Positions 60,483 to 64,000 of a stretch of 64,000 nt of DNA are shown here, in pieces; positions within the stretch are counted from its first letter, which is position 1; each line of letters starts with the position of its first letter. The position numbers were made by a program, and so were the translations under genes. The notes beneath the pieces were generated by a model, which was not told the DNA's origin, made no database searches, and worked only from the letters and a program-made list of their open reading frames with translations. Source of the DNA: Congregibacter variabilis (GTDB lineage Bacteria > Pseudomonadota > Gammaproteobacteria > Pseudomonadales > Halieaceae); contig NZ_CP136864.1 in the NCBI RefSeq assembly GCF_045689235.1, forward strand, positions 3,658,001 through 3,722,000, in the 5' to 3' direction.

Positions 60483-61661
60483 ATGAATTTTGATTTTTCA
60501 GAAGAGCAGACAATGTTGCGCGACAGTGTCGCGCGATTTGTACAGGACGATTATGACTTTGACACGCGTCGGGGAATCGTTGCATCCGAAACGGGTATGA
60601 GTCGTGAGACCTGGCAGACATTTGCCGAGCTTGGCTGGCTGAGCGTACCTTTTGCGGAAGAGTACGGTGGCTTTGGCGGCGGTCCGGTGGACCTTATGGT
60701 GATGATGGAAGAGTTTGGTAAGGGGCTTATCGTAGAGCCTTACTTTGCTACCGTCGTAATGTTTGGCGGACTGCTAAATGCGGCGGGAAGTGAGAGCCAA
60801 AAAGCGCAGTACATTCCTGGAATTATTGATGGCAGCCGCCTGGGCGCATTCGCGTACCTTGAGCGTCAGAGCCGCTACGAGCTCGCCGATGTGCTGACCA
60901 CGGCCAGCGCCGCTGGCGATGCGTTTGTGCTGAATGGCGAAAAGGTTGTTGTGAGTAATGGCATGAATGCCGACACCCTGATCGTCGCTGCGCGCACGTC
61001 CGGTGAGCAGTTTGATCGCAATGGGATCAGCTTGTTTGTTGTAGATGCGAGCGCAGCGGGTATTGAGCGCGTGGGCTATCGACTTATGGACGGCCAGACG
61101 GTTGCCAGTATAACGTTCAAGGATGTAAGCGTGAGCGCTGATGCCCTGTTGGGTGAGCTCAATGGTGGCTTTGCTGCAATGGATCGCGTCGTGCAAGAAG
61201 GTATTGTTGCGCTTTGCGGTGAGGCCGTAGGTCTCATGGGGCAGCTCAACAGCAAAACACTGGAGTACACCAAAACTCGAGAGCAGTTTGGAGTGGTCAT
61301 CAGCAGCTTCCAGGCCCTGCAGCATCGGATGGTGGATACCTTTATGTCCTACGAGCAGGCAAAGTCCATGTTGTACCGGGCGGTTTGTGCTCTGGAGAAC
61401 AATGATGATGATCTGCGCCGGGAGCTGCATGCACTGAAGGTAATGACGCATAAGTGCGGCAAGCATATCTTCGAAGAGGCTATTCAGTTGCACGGTGGCA
61501 TGGGGCTTACCGACGAGTTGGATATTGCGCACTACGCCAAGCGCTTGATGATGATCAATGCGACCTTTGGGGATCGAGATCACCACCAGACACAATTCAA
61601 TGCCCTGAGCTATGGCTCACAGGCATCTGACAGTGTTGCGAACATGAGCGATGCGGCCTGA
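60483..61661 (+). CDS. Acyl-CoA dehydrogenase (subunit 2 of a likely heteromer)
   Basis: A 392-aa paralogue of the preceding gene, 28 nt downstream. It has the acyl-CoA dehydrogenase N-terminal and middle domains (FDFSEEQTMLRDSVARFV; LEYTKTREQFGVVISSFQALQHR) and IQLHGGMGLTDE, but its C-terminus lacks the YxGSNEI segment. Such partners supply part of the FAD site in alpha2beta2 enzymes. Start ATG with AGGAGA upstream. Confidence 0.9.
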   Translation: MNFDFSEEQTMLRDSVARFVQDDYDFDTRRGIVASETGMSRETWQTFAELGWLSVPFAEEYGGFGGGPVDLMVMMEEFGKGLIVEPYFATVVMFGGLLNAAGSESQKAQYIPGIIDGSRLGAFAYLERQSRYELADVLTTASAAGDAFVLNGEKVVVSNGMNADTLIVAARTSGEQFDRNGISLFVVDASAAGIERVGYRLMDGQTVASITFKDVSVSADALLGELNGGFAAMDRVVQEGIVALCGEAVGLMGQLNSKTLEYTKTREQFGVVISSFQALQHRMVDTFMSYEQAKSMLYRAVCALENNDDDLRRELHALKVMTHKCGKHIFEEAIQLHGGMGLTDELDIAHYAKRLMMINATFGDRDHHQTQFNALSYGSQASDSVANMSDAA

Positions 61662-61679
61662 GGCTTGGATGATTGTACG

Positions 61680-61702
61680 GGCCCCCGCTTGGGGGCCTTT
61701 TT
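61680..61702 (+). terminator. Rho-independent terminator after the acyl-CoA dehydrogenase pair
   Basis: GGCCCCC-GCTT-GGGGGCC followed by TTTTT, 18 nt after the stop and 20 nt before the SDR gene. Confidence 0.92.
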
Positions 61703-61721
61703 GTATCTGGAGGCAACATAA

Positions 61722-62510
61722 ATGAACGTGAACGGTAAAGTTGTAGTGGTCACCGGTGGTGGCAATGGAATCGGAAAAGGTCTGTGTGAGCGTTTCGCTG
61801 CGGAGGGCGCAGCTCAGGTGATTGTCGCCGACCTGGAATTGGATTCTGCAAAGGCTGTCGCGGAGGCCATTGGCGGTACTGCATTTGAGGTAAATGTTCG
61901 TGATGAAGCGCAAATCGCGTCAATGGTTCAGGATGTGATTGCACGTTTTGGTCACATTGACCTGTTCTGTTCGAACGCTGGAATTATCGCTCTGGATGGC
62001 CCTCCCTGGTATGCGACGTCGGCCTCTAACGAGACTTGGCAGGCTATGTGGGATATCCACGTTATGAGTCACGTGTACGCGGCGCGAGCCTGCTTGCCGT
62101 CGATGATTGAGCGCGGCGAAGGATACTTTCTCAATACAGCGTCGGCTGCTGGCTTGTTGAGCCAGGTGGGTGATGCGGCCTATTCGACGACCAAGCACGC
62201 GGCCGTGGGCTTTGCGGAGTCACTGGCTATTACTCATGGTGACGATGGCATTAAAGTATCTTGCCTGTGCCCTCAGGCGGTCGCTACGCGTATGATTGGC
62301 GATACCGAAGGTGGAACTGCCGGAGTTGATGGCATTTTGACGCCTGCGGACGTAGCGGAAGCGGTGGTGCAGGGGCTTGCTCAAGAGCGCTTTTTGATAC
62401 TGCCGCATCCGTCCGTTGCCACTTATCGCGAGCGCAAGACCGCAGACTACGATCGATGGATCGGTGGTATGCGCAAGTTGCGACGTCAGTTTGGCAATCC
62501 GGAAGTCTGA
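61722..62510 (+). CDS. SDR-family oxidoreductase
   Basis: A 262-aa short-chain dehydrogenase. Dinucleotide motif TGGGNGIGKGL, CSNAGIIA, and active-site YSTTKHAAVG with the Ser in NTASAAG. It follows the acyl-CoA dehydrogenase terminator but is read in the same direction; GGAGG precedes the ATG. Substrate unknown, likely an acyl or lipophilic alcohol. Confidence 0.9.
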   Translation: MNVNGKVVVVTGGGNGIGKGLCERFAAEGAAQVIVADLELDSAKAVAEAIGGTAFEVNVRDEAQIASMVQDVIARFGHIDLFCSNAGIIALDGPPWYATSASNETWQAMWDIHVMSHVYAARACLPSMIERGEGYFLNTASAAGLLSQVGDAAYSTTKHAAVGFAESLAITHGDDGIKVSCLCPQAVATRMIGDTEGGTAGVDGILTPADVAEAVVQGLAQERFLILPHPSVATYRERKTADYDRWIGGMRKLRRQFGNPEV

Positions 62511-62534
62511 TTGCAGTTAGGCATTGGGGGTGGC

Positions 62535-64000
62535 GTGGAACGACGCGAACGGTTTGCGCGGATAATACTCAACGGTTTTGAGTCTTATTTCGCCGACTAT
62601 CAGAACATTACGCTAGGTGCGCGGTCGCGGTTTGAAAATGCCGATTGGTTGGGCATTCACGCGGCGACCATCCAGCGGATTGACCTTTATAAACTCAAGG
62701 TCAACTTCGTTTTGGACACGGTGGAGCTGGTCGCTGGAGAGGAGCTTCGTAATTTTGAGTTCTGGCGTGATACGCGAAAAATTTACGCAGGCTTGATTCG
62801 TAACCACAACAACTTTGAAATTGCGGAGACGTTTTACAATTCCGTGTACAACGCAGTGTTTTCTCACGAGCAAGTGCGCAATGACTACGCGTTTGTGTTT
62901 TCTTCCCAGGGCGATATTCCACTATCGGATAGTAGCCCGGTGCTGCGTTACTACTCAGTGGAAAAGTCACTTAGCACCACCATTGAAAAGCTGCTCGTGG
63001 ACTATCGCTTCAATATTCCCTATGAGGATATGGATCGCGATGTGAGTCGTATGGTGGCTGCGTTTCAGGATGAGTTGCAGCTTGTTCCGGGATTTGAGCT
63101 TAAGGAAAGCGAGTTGCGCCTGGAAGTTCTATCCAACCATTTTTATCGCAATAAGGGCGCTTATATTGTTGGTCGCTTGTTGTCGGGTCAGGACAGTATG
63201 CCTTTTGTGGTGCCTCTTCTGCATAACGAAAAGGGCGGTGTCTACGTCGATACAGTGCTGTTTGGCTCCAATCGCGTGAGTGTTGTATTCAGTTTTACTC
63301 GCACTTATTTCATGGTCGATGCGACGATTCCCTCTCAGTATGTGTTGTTTTTGGCCAAGCTTATGCCGGCCAAGCCTATCTCTGAGATCTACAGTTCCAT
63401 TGGTTATAACAAACACGGAAAGACCTATTACCACCGTTCTGCCGTTCGGCATATGGAGTCGACCACCGACAAATTTGTTATCGCTCCGGGTATTAAAGGG
63501 ATGGTGATGAGCGTATTTACGTTGCCGTCTTACCCCTTTGTGTTCAAGGTCATAAAAGATCGCTTTACCCCTCCTAAAGAGGTTACGCATGAAGAGGTAA
63601 AGGCCAAGTATCGGCTGGTAAAGCGCGCAGACCGTGCGGGCCGTATGGCAGACACTCAGGAATTCACCAATCTTGCCTTTGCGCGAGATCGTTTTTCTGA
63701 TGAGTTGATTGAAGAGCTGAAGCTGGTCGCCCCGTCGCAGATACAAGAGAACGGTAAAGCATTGATCATCGGGCACTTGTACGTCGAGCGTCGCATGACG
63801 CCGCTCAACCTTTATCTGCAGGATGCGACAGATGAGGAAGTCGAAGCGGTGATGGATGAGTACGGAAACTCCATCAAACAACTCGCTGCGGCGAATATTT
63901 TCCCTGGAGACATGTTGCTGAAGAACTTTGGTGTCACTCGCCACGGACGCGTTGTGTTCTACGACTATGATGAAATCGTTCCCCTGACTGAATGTAATTT
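62535..64000 (+). CDS. aceK: Isocitrate dehydrogenase kinase/phosphatase AceK, 5' part
   Basis: The frame from GTG 62535 (GGGGGTG upstream; TTG 62511 is an alternative) stays open to the right edge, giving about 488 residues of a protein that is normally near 570-600. Segments match AceK: ILNGFESYFADYQNITLGA, DYAFVFSSQGDIP, and the ATP-loop region APGIKGMVMSVFTLPSYPFV with FKVIKDRF, then ANIFPGDMLLKNFGVTRHG and VVFYDYDEI (catalytic Asp). It phosphorylates or dephosphorylates isocitrate dehydrogenase to steer carbon to the glyoxylate shunt, consistent with growth on fatty acids or acetate. No aceA/aceB is adjacent. Confidence 0.95.
   Translation, partial: MERRERFARIILNGFESYFADYQNITLGARSRFENADWLGIHAATIQRIDLYKLKVNFVLDTVELVAGEELRNFEFWRDTRKIYAGLIRNHNNFEIAETFYNSVYNAVFSHEQVRNDYAFVFSSQGDIPLSDSSPVLRYYSVEKSLSTTIEKLLVDYRFNIPYEDMDRDVSRMVAAFQDELQLVPGFELKESELRLEVLSNHFYRNKGAYIVGRLLSGQDSMPFVVPLLHNEKGGVYVDTVLFGSNRVSVVFSFTRTYFMVDATIPSQYVLFLAKLMPAKPISEIYSSIGYNKHGKTYYHRSAVRHMESTTDKFVIAPGIKGMVMSVFTLPSYPFVFKVIKDRFTPPKEVTHEEVKAKYRLVKRADRAGRMADTQEFTNLAFARDRFSDELIEELKLVAPSQIQENGKALIIGHLYVERRMTPLNLYLQDATDEEVEAVMDEYGNSIKQLAAANIFPGDMLLKNFGVTRHGRVVFYDYDEIVPLTECN

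Noticed and set aside
60774..61595. 273-codon ORF antisense to the second acyl-CoA dehydrogenase
   Set aside because: Shadow frame of a conserved flavoenzyme gene.
63129..63944. 271-codon ORF antisense to aceK
   Set aside because: Shadow frame; aceK matches on the plus strand are clear.
1..64000. CRISPR array, insertion sequence, prophage or toxin-antitoxin pair
   Set aside because: No regularly spaced repeats, transposase, integrase or phage structural gene is visible on either strand. RatA/RnfH was once called a toxin pair, but it is treated here as a conserved core gene pair.

Overview
The window looks like chromosome from a marine gammaproteobacterium, most likely of the Halieaceae (OM60/NOR5) or a close relative. 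The evidence is a housekeeping block typical of gammaproteobacteria (smpB, ratA-rnfH, bamE, fur, recN, hrcA-grpE-dnaK-dnaJ-dapB, aceK), a tmRNA with an AND-type tag, and many TonB, acyl-CoA and short-chain dehydrogenase genes of the kind found in such heterotrophs. The genus is an inference. Both window edges cut a gene: an MFS transporter on the left and aceK on the right.

Region 1 (about 0.8-14.4 kb) is a catabolic locus with two divergent operons. Leftward: Fe-dependent alcohol dehydrogenase, TetR regulator, acyl-CoA ligase, TonB receptor. Rightward: a B12-dependent acyl-CoA mutase large subunit, its separate B12-binding subunit, a MeaB-type GTPase, an enoyl-CoA hydratase-like protein, an SDR and an acetyltransferase, followed by a Tat-exported amidohydrolase and a sulfotransferase-like protein. 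The mutase has lost several residues that define methylmalonyl-CoA mutase, so its substrate is probably different. Region 2 (14.5-20.5 kb) is a complete Yej/Dpp-type peptide ABC importer. Region 3 (20.7-25.3 kb) holds a RIO kinase, deaD, an SDR and an exported methyltransferase-like protein.

Region 4 (25.7-37.8 kb) is the most unusual part: a RiPP biosynthesis cluster. It has an NHLM-type export system (HlyD-like adaptor, C39 peptidase-ABC transporter, second ABC transporter), two 97-aa precursors with nearly identical nitrile-hydratase-like leaders and different 17-aa cores after a Gly-Gly site, a PP-loop/PAPS-reductase-like enzyme, a fused ThiF-like/YcaO cyclodehydratase and a SagB-type dehydrogenase. 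Azole (TOMM) chemistry is expected; the PP-loop enzyme suggests an additional sulfur-transfer or adenylation step. A 69-bp remnant of the second ABC gene lies in front of precursor 2, which shows that the precursor unit was duplicated. The cluster is more AT-rich than its flanks and ends just downstream of the 3' end of ssrA (tmRNA), a common integration site for islands.

Region 5 (38.4-46.8 kb) is mixed: DUF1761 membrane protein, a secreted metzincin-like protease with PKD domains, DUF924, ferredoxin-NADP reductase, a D-aminoacylase-like amidohydrolase with a solute-binding protein, and a TauE/SafE permease. Region 6 (46.8-59 kb) is core: smpB, a neurotransmitter-type symporter, ratA-rnfH, bamE, fur, recN, and hrcA-grpE-dnaK-dnaJ-dapB-cnoX. 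Sigma-32-like promoters precede grpE and dnaK. Region 7 (59.2-64 kb) has a paired acyl-CoA dehydrogenase set, an SDR and the start of aceK.
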